Shown here: one piece after another, positions 1 to 8,622 of the stretch
Layout of the letters: each line of letters opens with the position of its first letter
How positions within the stretch are numbered: the stretch's first letter is position 1
Assembly: GCF_000718305.1 (NCBI RefSeq)
Contig: NZ_JOFQ01000008.1
Span: 310,001 to 374,000, forward strand
Direction of reading: 5' to 3'
Length of the DNA: 64,000 bases
Source: Streptomyces niger
GTDB lineage: Bacteria > Actinomycetota > Actinomycetes > Streptomycetales > Streptomycetaceae
Translations under genes and position numbers: made by a program
The notes under the pieces: model-generated
What the model was told of the DNA's origin: nothing
Databases searched by the model: none
Seen by the model: only the letters and a program-made list of their open reading frames with translations

Positions 1-2
1 GG

Positions 3-30
3 ACAACTGCAGCCGCGCGCAGTCAGTTGT
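3..30. promoter_or_regulatory. Inverted repeat upstream of the GntR gene, candidate operator
   Basis: The arms ACAACTG (3-9) and CAGTTGT (24-30) are perfect reverse complements separated by 14 bases. They sit about 50 bases ahead of a GntR/FCD regulator, and genes of this type are often autoregulated. Binding is inferred only. Confidence 0.35.
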
Positions 31-80
31 AGGATGACTGGGCAACCGGGTGAATGCGGACGACCGGGCGAGGAGCGGGA

Positions 81-791
81 ATGACGTTGCAGGCCGCCGG
101 GCGGCAGTCACTGGTGGACACCGTCGTCGACGCGCTACGGGCGCAGCTGAGCGCCGGCGAGTGGCGCATCGGCGACCGGATCCCCACCGAGCACGCGCTC
201 GCCGAGCAGCTCCAGGTGGGCCGGAACACCGTCCGCGAAGCGGTACGGGTCCTCGTGCACGCCGGGATGCTCCGCTCCCGCCAGGGTGAGGGGACGTTCG
301 TGGTCTCCGCCGCCGATCCCGCCGCGATCATGCGCGGCGTACAGAGGTCGGGCGTCCGTGACGTCCTCGAAGTGCGTATCGCGCTGGAGACCGAGGCCGC
401 CCGGCTGGCGGCGCTGCGCCACGAGCCGACGGACCTGGAACGGATGCGGGCAGCGCTGGACGCACAGCGCGGCCTGGAGGACGCCGAGGGCCGCGTTCCG
501 GCCGGCAGCCTGGAGTTGTACGCGGACCACGACATCGCGTTCCACCAGGCCGTCGTGGGCGCCGCGCACAACGCCGCGCTGAGCGCCACGTACGAGTGGT
601 TCAGCAGCTCCGTGCGCGAGGCGCTGGTCTCCGGACTCGGCGACCGGGAGATGCCGCAGCTGCTGCACGGTGATCACCACGCGGTCCTGGAGGCGATCGC
701 CTCGGGCGACCCGGACGCCGCCGAATCGGCCGCCCGCACGCTGCTGGACCGGCCGAAACGCGCGGTGGAGGCGCTGCTCACCGAACGGTGA
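81..791 (+). CDS. GntR-family (FadR/FCD subfamily) transcriptional regulator
   Basis: This is a 236-residue DNA-binding regulator. The N-terminal winged helix-turn-helix (residues about 10-75) carries the GntR signature, including RIPTEHALAEQLQVGRNTVR. The rest is an all-helical FCD ligand-binding domain with conserved Glu, Asp and His residues (for example DHDIAFHQ and HGDHHAVLEAI). The ATG at 81 is chosen because GGAG lies just upstream; an in-frame GTG at 54 has no good ribosome site. It precedes an MFS transporter by about 100 bases and probably controls it. The effector cannot be read from the sequence. Confidence 0.9.
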   Translation: MTLQAAGRQSLVDTVVDALRAQLSAGEWRIGDRIPTEHALAEQLQVGRNTVREAVRVLVHAGMLRSRQGEGTFVVSAADPAAIMRGVQRSGVRDVLEVRIALETEAARLAALRHEPTDLERMRAALDAQRGLEDAEGRVPAGSLELYADHDIAFHQAVVGAAHNAALSATYEWFSSSVREALVSGLGDREMPQLLHGDHHAVLEAIASGDPDAAESAARTLLDRPKRAVEALLTER

Positions 792-894
792 CGCGGCGCG
801 GCCGTACGCCCCGCCACCGGCCGTTCGGCCGCCCTCGCCCCTTGCCGCACGCCGTGTACGGAATTCCCCGCACCGACAGGAGAGTCACCGCACC

Positions 895-2205
895 ATGCCC
901 GGGACCCGACCCGAATCCCCGCCGGCCGCCGGTACGCCGTCCCGCGACGACACGCCGCTGATCGACGCCGAGGAGGACCTGACGCCGGCGCCGCCGCTCG
1001 CCACGGCCCGCCGCCGGCTGCGGACGCACCCCGCCCTGCTGCTCCTCGGGATCGTCCTCGCGTCCCTCAACATGCGGGCGGCGCTCGCCGGGGTGTCGCC
1101 GCTGCTCGGCGAGATCGGCGACCACTTCGGGCTGAACGCCACCGCCAGCAGCCTGGTCACCGTGATCCCACTGGTCTTCATGGGCCTGGGCTCCTACGTG
1201 GCGCCGAAGCTGGCCCGGCGTTGGGGTACCGAGACCGTCCTGTTCAGCGCGCTGGTCCTGCTGTGCTCGGGCATCGTCGTCCGCGTCGCGCCGCCGCTGG
1301 TGGCGCTCTTCGTGGGCTGCGCGCTGGTCGGCGGGTCCATAGCCCTGCTCAACGTCCTGATGCCCGGCCTGATCAAGCGCGACTTCCCCGACCGGGCCGC
1401 GCCCATGACCGCGCTGTACACCACGGCGATGGTCCTCGGCGCGACCATCTCCGCCGCCACCTCCGTGCCGCTGGAGAACGCGCTCGGCGGCTGGCAGGGC
1501 TCGCTGGTCTCGTGGGGGCTGCTGGCCGCGATCGCCGCGCTCGTCTGGCTCCCTCAGGTGGTCATCGCCCGGTGCGGCGCGCGGCACGGGGAGGCCGCTG
1601 CCACCCCGAAGCACACCGTCGAGACCGGCCCGAAGCTCAACCGTTCGCCGCTGGCCTGGCAGGTCACGCTCTTCATGGGATCGCAGTCGCTGATCGCCTA
1701 CGTGGCCATCGCCTGGCTGCCGACGGTCTTCACCGACCACGGGATGGCCAAGGCGCAGGCCGGGCTGGTCTTCGCGTTCAGCACGCTGCTGCAGATGGCC
1801 GGCTCCTTCGTGGTGCCGGTACTGGCCGGCCGGATGCGGCGGCAACGGCTGCTGGCGGCCGGCGTCGCCGCCTTGATGGCGCTCGCCTGCGTGGGCCTGC
1901 TCGTCGCGCCGGTGGCCGGGGCCTGGGTGTGGGCCACGCTCCTCGGCATCGGGCAGGGCGGTGCGCTGGGCCTGGCGCTGACCATGATGGTGCTGCGGGC
2001 CGGCGATCCGCACACCGCCGCACGACTGTCGGGCATGGCGCAGACCTGGGGCTATCTGCTGGCCGCCGTCGGCCCGTTGGCGCTGGGCGCGGTGCACCAG
2101 GTGACGGACGGCTGGACGCTGCCGATCGTGCTGCTGCTCGTGGTCTGTGCGGGGCTGGTACTGCTGGGGCTGGGGGCCGGCCGGGACCGCCGGATCGGCG
2201 ACTGA
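895..2205 (+). CDS. MFS transporter, CynX/NimT-like
   Basis: This is a 436-residue membrane protein with about 12 hydrophobic segments starting near residue 45, after a Pro/Asp-rich cytoplasmic N-terminus. The segment LASLNMRAALAGVSPLLGEI is typical of the CynX/NimT group of the major facilitator superfamily, which includes cyanate and nitroimidazole-type transporters. The start at 895 follows AGGAG (879-883). It lies directly downstream of the GntR gene and is likely its target. Substrate is unknown. Its last 154 bases overlap the 3' end of the opposing cbiZ-like reading frame. Confidence 0.85.
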   Translation: MPGTRPESPPAAGTPSRDDTPLIDAEEDLTPAPPLATARRRLRTHPALLLLGIVLASLNMRAALAGVSPLLGEIGDHFGLNATASSLVTVIPLVFMGLGSYVAPKLARRWGTETVLFSALVLLCSGIVVRVAPPLVALFVGCALVGGSIALLNVLMPGLIKRDFPDRAAPMTALYTTAMVLGATISAATSVPLENALGGWQGSLVSWGLLAAIAALVWLPQVVIARCGARHGEAAATPKHTVETGPKLNRSPLAWQVTLFMGSQSLIAYVAIAWLPTVFTDHGMAKAQAGLVFAFSTLLQMAGSFVVPVLAGRMRRQRLLAAGVAALMALACVGLLVAPVAGAWVWATLLGIGQGGALGLALTMMVLRAGDPHTAARLSGMAQTWGYLLAAVGPLALGAVHQVTDGWTLPIVLLLVVCAGLVLLGLGAGRDRRIGD

Positions 2206-2924
2206 CCTTCTCGTGGCAGCGCGGCGGTCTCCTCTTCGGGGCCGCCGCGCTCCTGTTGCAGCGCGCGGAGCGTCGCTTCGTGCACGGCGCGTGCCAGTCG
2301 CGCGCCCCAGAGGGAGCGAGGCCCGGCGAACTCCTCCACGGGCCCGCCGGGTCGCGGTACTCGTGCGGCGACGCACACCGCGTCCGTAGGTGTGCCGGAG
2401 GCGTCCAGGCCGTGGTCGAGCAGCGCCTGCACCTTCGCCTCGGTGACCGTCATCACGGAGTTGACCAGGGCGGCGTCCCCGAGGGCCACGGGCAGCGCGA
2501 CGAGGATGTTGATCGTGCCGGGGCGATACGGGGCGTCCGCCGCGTCCGGCGCCGCGTCCTCCGTGGCGGCCCACCCGCGCACGCCGGTACCCGCCGTGAC
2601 GACCGCCTGTGCGCCCTCGTCGTACGCCGACGCGCGGGTGGTCAGGATGTCCGCGGCCGTCATCATGCCGACGCCGGGCCCCGCCGCGCCGGCCGCCGCG
2701 GCGATCTCCGCCAGGTGCGCCTGCGGGTCGCGGCGCGTGTAGCCGTGCGCGACCTGGGCGTTGAGCACCCAGGAGCGAGGTCCGATGCCGCCGCCGAGCA
2801 CCGCGCTGGAGATCATCCGGTGCCCCGGTCCCGGTCGCCACAGCAGCGCCGGGAGGTCCTGCCCGTCGGTGGTGTCGCGGTGCCGAAAGGCGCGCACCGG
2901 GAGCGGCGATATGTGCGTGGTCAC
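2052..2924 (-). CDS. cbiZ: Adenosylcobinamide amidohydrolase, CbiZ family
   Basis: CbiZ cleaves the amide bond of adenosylcobinamide to give adenosylcobyric acid, which lets cells salvage corrinoids. Residues about 35-225 carry family features: SSAVLGGGIG, VLNAQV, VGMMTAAD, a TAGTG-type glycine motif, PGTINILVALP and TEAKVQALL followed by a DAVCVA segment. The final 50 or so residues are Ser/Pro/Thr-rich, look non-homologous and are encoded antisense to the end of the MFS gene. The ancestral stop may have been lost or the sequence may carry an error. The start lies 34 bases from the divergent mltG-like gene. No cobalamin riboswitch was seen. Confidence 0.75.
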   Translation of the reverse strand: MTTHISPLPVRAFRHRDTTDGQDLPALLWRPGPGHRMISSAVLGGGIGPRSWVLNAQVAHGYTRRDPQAHLAEIAAAAGAAGPGVGMMTAADILTTRASAYDEGAQAVVTAGTGVRGWAATEDAAPDAADAPYRPGTINILVALPVALGDAALVNSVMTVTEAKVQALLDHGLDASGTPTDAVCVAARVPRPGGPVEEFAGPRSLWGARLARAVHEATLRALQQERGGPEEETAALPREGQSPIRRSRPAPSPSSTSPAQTTSSSTIGSVQPSVTWCTAPSANGPTAASR

Positions 2925-2958
2925 TCACGCACCCTACGGTCTGCCCTACCTTGCCCAC

Positions 2959-3828
2959 ATGAGCGATGTGCACGATACGCAGCACTCCGGTGGCCGGCGC
3001 CGCGCACGCATCACCCGGCGGGGACGGCTCCTCCTGACCGCGGGCGCCACCGTCCTCGTCGTCGGCGTCGTCCTCCTGCTGATCCTCGTCCCGGGGGACG
3101 AGGGGACGGGCCGGGCCGAGAAGCTCACCCTCCCTGAGGGTCGGCGGGCCTCCCAGGTGTACGCCGCCGTCGACAAGGCGCTCCGCGTCGCCCCAGGGGC
3201 CACCGAGAAGGCCGCCGAGAAGGCCGCCGGAGCCCGGAATCCGGCCGCGCGGCTGCGGCTGCCCGCCGAGGCGAAGGGCAACCCCGAGGGGTACCTCTAC
3301 CCGGCGACGTATCCGATCGACGACGACACCACCCCGAGGAGCCTGCTGTCCTTCATGGTGAACACCGCGCGCCAGAAGTACGCGGCGGACGGTCTGCCGC
3401 CGACGGCGCGGCCCGGCGGCCTGAGCGCGTACGAGACGGTCGTGGTGGCCTCTGTCGTGCAGGCCGAGGCGGACACCCCGAAGGACATGGGCAAGGTCGC
3501 CCGCGTCGTCCGCAACCGGCTCGACCGCGGGATGCCGCTCCAGATGGACTCCACCCTGAACTACGGCCTGGGCCGGTCCACCCTCGACACCACCCACGCC
3601 GACACCCGTACGGACAGCCCGTACAACACCTACCGGCACAAGGGGCTGCCGCCGACGCCGATCGGCAATCCGGGGCAGGACGCGACGCGGGCCGCGATCT
3701 CGCCCCCGAAGGGCGACTGGCTGTACTTCGTCACCGTCCGGCCCGGCGACACCCGCTTCACCGCCGACTACGAGGAACACCGCAGGAACGTCCGGGAGTT
3801 CAACGACGCCCGGAAGGGGAGCGGATAG
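2959..3828 (+). CDS. mltG: MltG/YceG-like endolytic transglycosylase
   Basis: This 289-residue protein has a short basic N-terminus, one membrane anchor (residues about 24-45), and an extracytoplasmic MltG domain. MltG cleaves nascent glycan strands and is thought to end their synthesis. Family motifs are ASVVQAEA, with the likely catalytic Glu, then VARVVRNRL, MDSTLNYGLG and SPYNTYRHKGLPPTPIGNPG. It is shorter than the main housekeeping MltG of streptomycetes, so it is probably a paralogue lacking the long N-terminal region and LysM part. The start is at the ATG in the short divergent gap with cbiZ. Confidence 0.8.
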   Translation: MSDVHDTQHSGGRRRARITRRGRLLLTAGATVLVVGVVLLLILVPGDEGTGRAEKLTLPEGRRASQVYAAVDKALRVAPGATEKAAEKAAGARNPAARLRLPAEAKGNPEGYLYPATYPIDDDTTPRSLLSFMVNTARQKYAADGLPPTARPGGLSAYETVVVASVVQAEADTPKDMGKVARVVRNRLDRGMPLQMDSTLNYGLGRSTLDTTHADTRTDSPYNTYRHKGLPPTPIGNPGQDATRAAISPPKGDWLYFVTVRPGDTRFTADYEEHRRNVREFNDARKGSG

Positions 3829-3829
3829 T

Positions 3830-3856
3830 CACCGCTGCCCCCGAGGGGCGGCGGTG
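3830..3856. terminator. Convergent hairpin terminator
   Basis: The 12-base arms (3830-3841 and 3845-3856) pair with one G-T wobble around a three-base loop. It lies in the 29-base gap between the converging mltG-like gene and the ABC permease gene. There is no T-tract, as is common in streptomycetes. Confidence 0.55.
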
Positions 3857-3857
3857 G

Positions 3858-4586
3858 CTACTCCTCCCCCGCCAGCGTCAGCGACTTGAGGCGACGGGCC
3901 GCGTACCAGGTCGCCCCGCCGGTGACGACGACGAGCAGCACGATGGCGGGCGTGAGGCCCACGTCCGAGGTGATCGCGCCGTCGGCGCCCGCCTTCTGGG
4001 CCAGCGCGAGTGCCCACTGCTGGACGCTGAGGGTGCGCGCTCCGGGGACGAGGTTGCCGAAGACCGCCTCCCAGACCAGCTCGTAGACCAGGCCGACGAC
4101 GACGGCGTGCCGGGTGACGGTGCCGAGGAACAGGAAGAGGGCGCTGTAGGCCACGGAGGCGACCGCGGCGGCGAGCGCGTAGGCGACCGCGATCTGCTGG
4201 CTGTTGCCGTTCAGTACGAAGCCGGCGATCAGTACGGGGACGGCGGAGAAGGCGACCGTCACGCCGATCGCGACGAGCAGCTTGGTGACGATGACCGTCG
4301 ACCGCCGTACGGGCTTGGCCAGCAGGTACACCACCGAGCCGTCGTCGATCTCCGGGCCGATCGCGCCGGTGCCGGCGATCACACCGATCAGCGGCACCAT
4401 CGTGGCCAGCGCGAAGCCGCTCAGGACGGTGTTGGCGGTGGCGTCGTCGGCACCGGTCAGGGCCCGCACCGCGACGGCGATGATGAGCAGCATGACGGGC
4501 AGCGCGAAGAGGATCGCGGCGCGGCGGCGGCCGAGCAGCGCCCGGTAGGTCAGCCGGGCGACGGTGGGGTGGAAGAGCGATGACAT
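3858..4586 (-). CDS. ABC-2 type transporter permease
   Basis: This 242-residue integral membrane protein has about six hydrophobic segments and follows the ABC-2 permease pattern, with an N-terminal cytoplasmic stretch leading into a first membrane helix. The AAAGGAG-like site upstream of the ATG at 4586 supports the start. It is the last gene of a four-gene leftward operon and lies 47 bases after an ATPase gene. It most likely forms an exporter with that ATPase. The substrate cannot be assigned. Confidence 0.8.
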   Translation of the reverse strand: MSSLFHPTVARLTYRALLGRRRAAILFALPVMLLIIAVAVRALTGADDATANTVLSGFALATMVPLIGVIAGTGAIGPEIDDGSVVYLLAKPVRRSTVIVTKLLVAIGVTVAFSAVPVLIAGFVLNGNSQQIAVAYALAAAVASVAYSALFLFLGTVTRHAVVVGLVYELVWEAVFGNLVPGARTLSVQQWALALAQKAGADGAITSDVGLTPAIVLLVVVTGGATWYAARRLKSLTLAGEE

Positions 4587-4633
4587 CGCGTCAGGGCTCC
4601 TTTCAGGTCGTATGCGACCGCTTCGGTACGGCT

Positions 4634-5545
4634 TCAGGCCGCTACGAGGTAGGAGAAGACCGATTCCAGCGACTCGTCCGAGGGCGAGACGGCGAGGAGC
4701 CGGATGCCGTGGTCGCGGGCGACGCGCGGCAGCAGGGTGGTGAAGCGGCCGAAGTCGACGGCCTGGATGCGCAGCGCGCCCTCTTCGAGGTCGACCTCGA
4801 TGCCGGACGTGGAGGGGTCGGCGATCAGCGCGGCGGCCAGCGCCCGGTCGTCGTCGGACCGTACGAGGTAGCGGTGCGGCCGGTCCGTCATCAGGCGCCG
4901 GATGCGGCGGAAGTCCCCGGAGGCGGCGTGCCGCCCGGCCACGATGACCTCGATGTGGGAGGCGAGCTGCTCGACCTCTTCGAGGATGTGCGAGGAGAAC
5001 AGCACGGTGCGCCCCTCCTCGCCCATCTGCCGCAGCAACTCCATGAGCTGCATCCGCTGCCGCGGGTCCATGCCGTTGAACGGCTCGTCGAGCAGCAGCA
5101 CGGACGGGTCGTGCACCAGCGCGGACGCCATCTTCACGCGCTGCCGCATGCCCTTGCTGTACGTGGAGACGCGCCGGTCCTGCGCGTGCTCCATGTCGAC
5201 GGTGGCGAGCGCGCGAGCCGCCTCCTTGCGGCCCAGGCCGTGCAGTTCGGCGTTGGCGAGCACGAACTCGCGCCCGGTGAGGAAGTCGTACATCGCCTCG
5301 CGCTCCGGCACGATGCCGATGTCGCGGTAGATGGCCTCGTTCCGCCAGGTCGGGCGGCCGTCGAGAGTGACGCTGCCGTTGGAGGGCGCCAGGAAGCCGC
5401 CCATCATGTTGAGGAGGGTGGACTTGCCGGCGCCGTTGGGGCCGAGCAGCCCGGTCACCCCGGGGCCGATGGTCATCGTGATGTCGTTCACGGCCACGAC
5501 GTTCCCGAACCAGCGGGAGACGTTGCGGATGTCGATCGTGGTCAC
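4634..5545 (-). CDS. ABC transporter ATP-binding protein
   Basis: This 303-residue ATPase has Walker A GPNGAGKST, a signature SKGMRQR, Walker B VLLLDEPFNGMDP and an H-loop FSSHIL. The C-terminal 80 residues form the extension usual in ABC-2 exporter ATPases. Translation starts at GTG 5545, whose GTGA overlaps the stop of the upstream permease gene by four bases, indicating translational coupling. It probably energises the flanking permeases. Confidence 0.88.
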   Translation of the reverse strand: MTTIDIRNVSRWFGNVVAVNDITMTIGPGVTGLLGPNGAGKSTLLNMMGGFLAPSNGSVTLDGRPTWRNEAIYRDIGIVPEREAMYDFLTGREFVLANAELHGLGRKEAARALATVDMEHAQDRRVSTYSKGMRQRVKMASALVHDPSVLLLDEPFNGMDPRQRMQLMELLRQMGEEGRTVLFSSHILEEVEQLASHIEVIVAGRHAASGDFRRIRRLMTDRPHRYLVRSDDDRALAAALIADPSTSGIEVDLEEGALRIQAVDFGRFTTLLPRVARDHGIRLLAVSPSDESLESVFSYLVAA

Positions 5546-6453
5546 AGTCCGGCCTTCCGGTAGCGGCGCATCAGGAGGGCGAGCGAGCCGGCGATGAGGC
5601 CCAGCACGACGAGGAGGTGGACGACTCCCGCGGCCGTGGACGGGCCGATGCCGTCGGGGGCCGAGGTGGTGGCGCCCAGGAAGGTGCTCTGCACCCCGTC
5701 GATCAGCGTGATCGGGGAGAACAGCCCCAACCACCCGATGATGTCGGTGTTTCCCTGGAGGTAGGCGATGCCCTGTACGGCGCTCACCGCGGCGTACGGG
5801 ATGGTCAGTACGGCGATGACGGCGGCGACCCCGAAGCCGCGGCGCGGCGTCAGCGCGGCGATGACCAGGCCGATCGCGGCGTACAGCAGCGAGAGCAAGG
5901 CTACCGAGACCAGGCCCTGCGCGAAGTTCCCGGTCTGGTCGGCGAAGTCGAGCTTGGCCAGCAGCGCGCCCACGTACAGGATCAGCAGCGGCAGCGCCGT
6001 GAGGAGGAACAGCGCGCAGCTCATCGCGGCGTACTTGGCGGCCACGTAGTCGGCCCGCTCGATCGGCCGGGAGAAGTACAGCGGCACGGTCTTGAAGCGC
6101 AGGTCGCGGGAGACGGACTGGGGCGCCTGCGCGGCCAGGAAGAGGCCGATGACGGCCTGCAGGTATATCGCGTACCGGGTGGGCTCCAGCGGGAGGTCGT
6201 GCGCCTTGGTGAAGACGGTGACCGCCACGACGATCGCGGCCGGTACGCACATGACGGCGAGCAGGATCATCGGCAGCACCTTCGTGCGCGCCGAACGGCC
6301 CAACCCGTAGGCGCCGCGCAGGCTCTGCACGAAGAGCGAGCGGCGGGCGTACGCGCGGCCCAGCCGGGCGCCGTCGTAGTGGCGGTAGCCGATGTCGTGG
6401 ATCGAGGCGGCGGGGCCCGGGCCGCCCGTGGGGGCGGTGGTGGACTCAGGCAT
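5542..6453 (-). CDS. ABC-2 type transporter permease
   Basis: This 303-residue membrane protein has a 60-residue cytoplasmic N-terminus (with RHYDGARLGR, a motif common in actinobacterial exporter permeases) and about six membrane segments. Its start overlaps the end of the preceding ATPase gene by eight bases, and its stop overlaps the next ATPase start by four, so the three are tightly coupled. The transported compound is unknown. Confidence 0.85.
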   Translation of the reverse strand: MPESTTAPTGGPGPAASIHDIGYRHYDGARLGRAYARRSLFVQSLRGAYGLGRSARTKVLPMILLAVMCVPAAIVVAVTVFTKAHDLPLEPTRYAIYLQAVIGLFLAAQAPQSVSRDLRFKTVPLYFSRPIERADYVAAKYAAMSCALFLLTALPLLILYVGALLAKLDFADQTGNFAQGLVSVALLSLLYAAIGLVIAALTPRRGFGVAAVIAVLTIPYAAVSAVQGIAYLQGNTDIIGWLGLFSPITLIDGVQSTFLGATTSAPDGIGPSTAAGVVHLLVVLGLIAGSLALLMRRYRKAGL

Positions 6454-7477
6454 CGGGTGCTCCTGCGGGGGCTGCTTCGGGGGCTGCGGGGCGCTCGTCC
6501 CTGGGGGCCGGGGCGGTGCTGCTGTCGTCGGCGCGGTCGCGGAAGACCTCCGCGATGCGGTGCCGGCGCTGTTCCATGCGGACCAGGCCGAGGCCGAGCT
6601 CGGCGACGGTGTCCCGGACCAGGTCGTAGGTCTCCTCGCCGGTGGCCTCGACGTACAGCAGACGGCCGGTCGCGGCCGGGTTCCCTTCGCCGGGGCCGGC
6701 CGCGGGACCGGTCACCGCGCCCGCGGCGGTCAGCGCCTCGCGCAGGGCGCGCAGCCCGTCCGGGTGCGCGTCGGAGTCGGTGACCTCGACGGCGAGCGAG
6801 GTGGTGGCCTGGGTGAACTCGTCCGTGGCGGAGGAGCGCAGCAGCTTGCCGCCGTCGATGACGACGACGTGGTCGCAGGTGCGCTCCAGCTCACCGAGGA
6901 GGTGCGAGGTGACGAGCACCGAGATACCGAAGTCGCGGTGCACCCGGCGGATCAGGCCGAGCATCTCGTCGCGGCCCGCCGGGTCCAGGCCGTTGGTGGG
7001 CTCGTCCAGGAAGACCAGCTGGGGGTCGTGGACGAGCGCCTGCGCGAGCTTCACGCGCTGCTTCATGCCCGTGGAGTAGCCGCCGATGGGGCGGTAGCGC
7101 TCCTCGTAGAGGCCGACGTGGCGCAGGGTGTCGGCGGTGCGCTCCCGGGCGGCGGTCGGCGGCAGTCCCGACATCCGCGCCATGTGCACGACGAACTCGG
7201 TCGCCGAGACGTCCGGCGGCAGGCAGTCGTGCTCGGGCATGTAGCCGACCCGCTCGCGAATGGCGCCGCCCTCGGTGGCCACGTCCAGGCCGAGGACCGC
7301 GGCGGTGCCTTCACTGGCGGGCGACAGGCCCAGCAGGATCTTGATCAGGGTGGACTTTCCGGCGCCGTTGGCACCCACCAGGCCGGTCACCCCGGGGGCG
7401 ATGTCTACGGAGAGCCGGTCCAGGGCGGTCACCCGCGGGTACCGCTTGCTGAGGCTTTCGGTCGCGATCACAGTCAC
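6446..7477 (-). CDS. ABC transporter ATP-binding protein
   Basis: This 343-residue ATPase is the first gene of the leftward exporter operon. It shows Walker A GANGAGKST, signature STGMKQR, Walker B LVFLDEPTNGLDP and H-loop VTSHLL. The C-terminal region from about residue 220 is a regulatory extension rich in Ala, Gly and Glu. The GTG at 7477 (VTVIATESLSKRY) is chosen because homology begins there, although the frame is open to 7645. Two ATPases and two permeases in one operon suggest two related exporters or one heteromeric system. Confidence 0.85.
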   Translation of the reverse strand: MTVIATESLSKRYPRVTALDRLSVDIAPGVTGLVGANGAGKSTLIKILLGLSPASEGTAAVLGLDVATEGGAIRERVGYMPEHDCLPPDVSATEFVVHMARMSGLPPTAARERTADTLRHVGLYEERYRPIGGYSTGMKQRVKLAQALVHDPQLVFLDEPTNGLDPAGRDEMLGLIRRVHRDFGISVLVTSHLLGELERTCDHVVVIDGGKLLRSSATDEFTQATTSLAVEVTDSDAHPDGLRALREALTAAGAVTGPAAGPGEGNPAATGRLLYVEATGEETYDLVRDTVAELGLGLVRMEQRRHRIAEVFRDRADDSSTAPAPRDERPAAPEAAPAGAPDA

Positions 7478-7737
7478 ACGTCGACGGTAGTGTCGCGCGC
7501 CATACCCGACGTCACCCCAGACGGCTGGATGTCCCTCCGACTCCAGGCGTAGCTGCCCGTAGGGGGTCGTGCGGAGAGCTGAGGCGCGCGCGACCGGTGG
7601 CGGGTGCCGCGGTGATCGCCCATGGTGCGCGGGGAAGTTTTCCACAGGCCGGTGACGGACTCTTGACGCAGCCGCCGACCATTGTCACATTCATCAGTGT
7701 CAAGTTACGCGCACGTACCGCGACGGAACGGTTGGCG

Positions 7738-8622
7738 ATGACCACAGCAGCGACCGCGAGCACAGCAGCGACCAGAAGCAGGCGTGACTTCTCGGCGACG
7801 AGCGCGGATCTCCGAGGGTTCAGGGAGGTCCAGCGGCTGGCGTACGCCTGTGCCGAGGCGGTCGCCGGCCAGCTGAAGCCGGGGGTGACCGAGCGGGAGG
7901 CGGCCCGCATGCAGCGCCGCTGGCTGCGGGAGCGCGGCGTGACGGACTGGTTCCACCTGCCCTTCGCCTGGTTCGGCGACCGTACGGCCTTCGTGAACTT
8001 CCGCATCCCGCTGCAGTTCTTCCCCACCGACCGGGCGCTGGAGCCGGGAATGCCCTTCATCCTCGACATGGCCCCCGTGTATCAGGGCTACACCGCCGAC
8101 ATCGGATACTCCGGCTGTCTGGGCCTCAGCCCGCTGCACGACCGGCTGCTGGCCGACCTGGAGGCGCACCGCGAGTTGCTCCTGCGCGAGGTCCGCGAGC
8201 GCCGGCCACTGCGGGAGATCTACGAGGACGTCGAACGGCTCATGGTCCGCCAGGGATACGCGAACCGGCACCGCGCCTACCCCTTCGGCGTGATCGCCCA
8301 CAAGGTCGACCGGGTGCGCCAACGCCGCTGGTCTCCCACGCTGTTCGGGTTCGGCACCCAGTCGCTGAAGGGCCTCGCGTCCGACGCGCTGCACGGCCAC
8401 CGCGAAGGCTGGTCCCCGCTGTGGAGCCCGTACCGCTTCTCCGACCACCCGCCGCAGCCCGGCCTGTGGGCGGTCGAGCCACACCTCGGATTCCGGGGCG
8501 TGGGCGCGAAGTTCGAGGAGATCCTGGTCGTCACCGACTCACGGGACCCCGAGGAGAGCGCGTTCTGGCTGGATGACGATCTGCCGCACGTGCGGCGCTG
8601 GCAGGAGGAGAAGGCGGCGTGA
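7738..8622 (+). CDS. M24-family metallopeptidase (Xaa-Pro aminopeptidase-like)
   Basis: This 294-residue pita-bread-fold protein keeps the M24 metal ligands in order: Asp in FILDMAP, Asp in TADIGYSG, His in VIAHKVD, Glu in VEPHLGF and Glu in FEEILVVT. These normally bind two metal ions that activate water for cleavage at N-terminal dipeptides. Its odd length and the FAWFGDRTAF segment place it in a divergent subfamily. Its stop overlaps the start of the hydrolase-SDR fusion (GTGA), so the two enzymes are co-translated and may act in one catabolic pathway. The start is uncertain; the frame is open back to 7597. Confidence 0.8.
   Translation: MTTAATASTAATRSRRDFSATSADLRGFREVQRLAYACAEAVAGQLKPGVTEREAARMQRRWLRERGVTDWFHLPFAWFGDRTAFVNFRIPLQFFPTDRALEPGMPFILDMAPVYQGYTADIGYSGCLGLSPLHDRLLADLEAHRELLLREVRERRPLREIYEDVERLMVRQGYANRHRAYPFGVIAHKVDRVRQRRWSPTLFGFGTQSLKGLASDALHGHREGWSPLWSPYRFSDHPPQPGLWAVEPHLGFRGVGAKFEEILVVTDSRDPEESAFWLDDDLPHVRRWQEEKAA

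Noticed and set aside
778..3780. 1000-codon minus-strand open frame
   Set aside because: It runs antisense to the MFS and mltG-like genes with Arg/Gly/Ala-rich shadow composition; long open antisense frames are expected at this GC content.
7634..7648. TTTTCCACA as a DnaA box upstream of the M24 gene
   Set aside because: It is a single imperfect copy with no neighbours, unlike the cluster near 57.1-57.4 kb.
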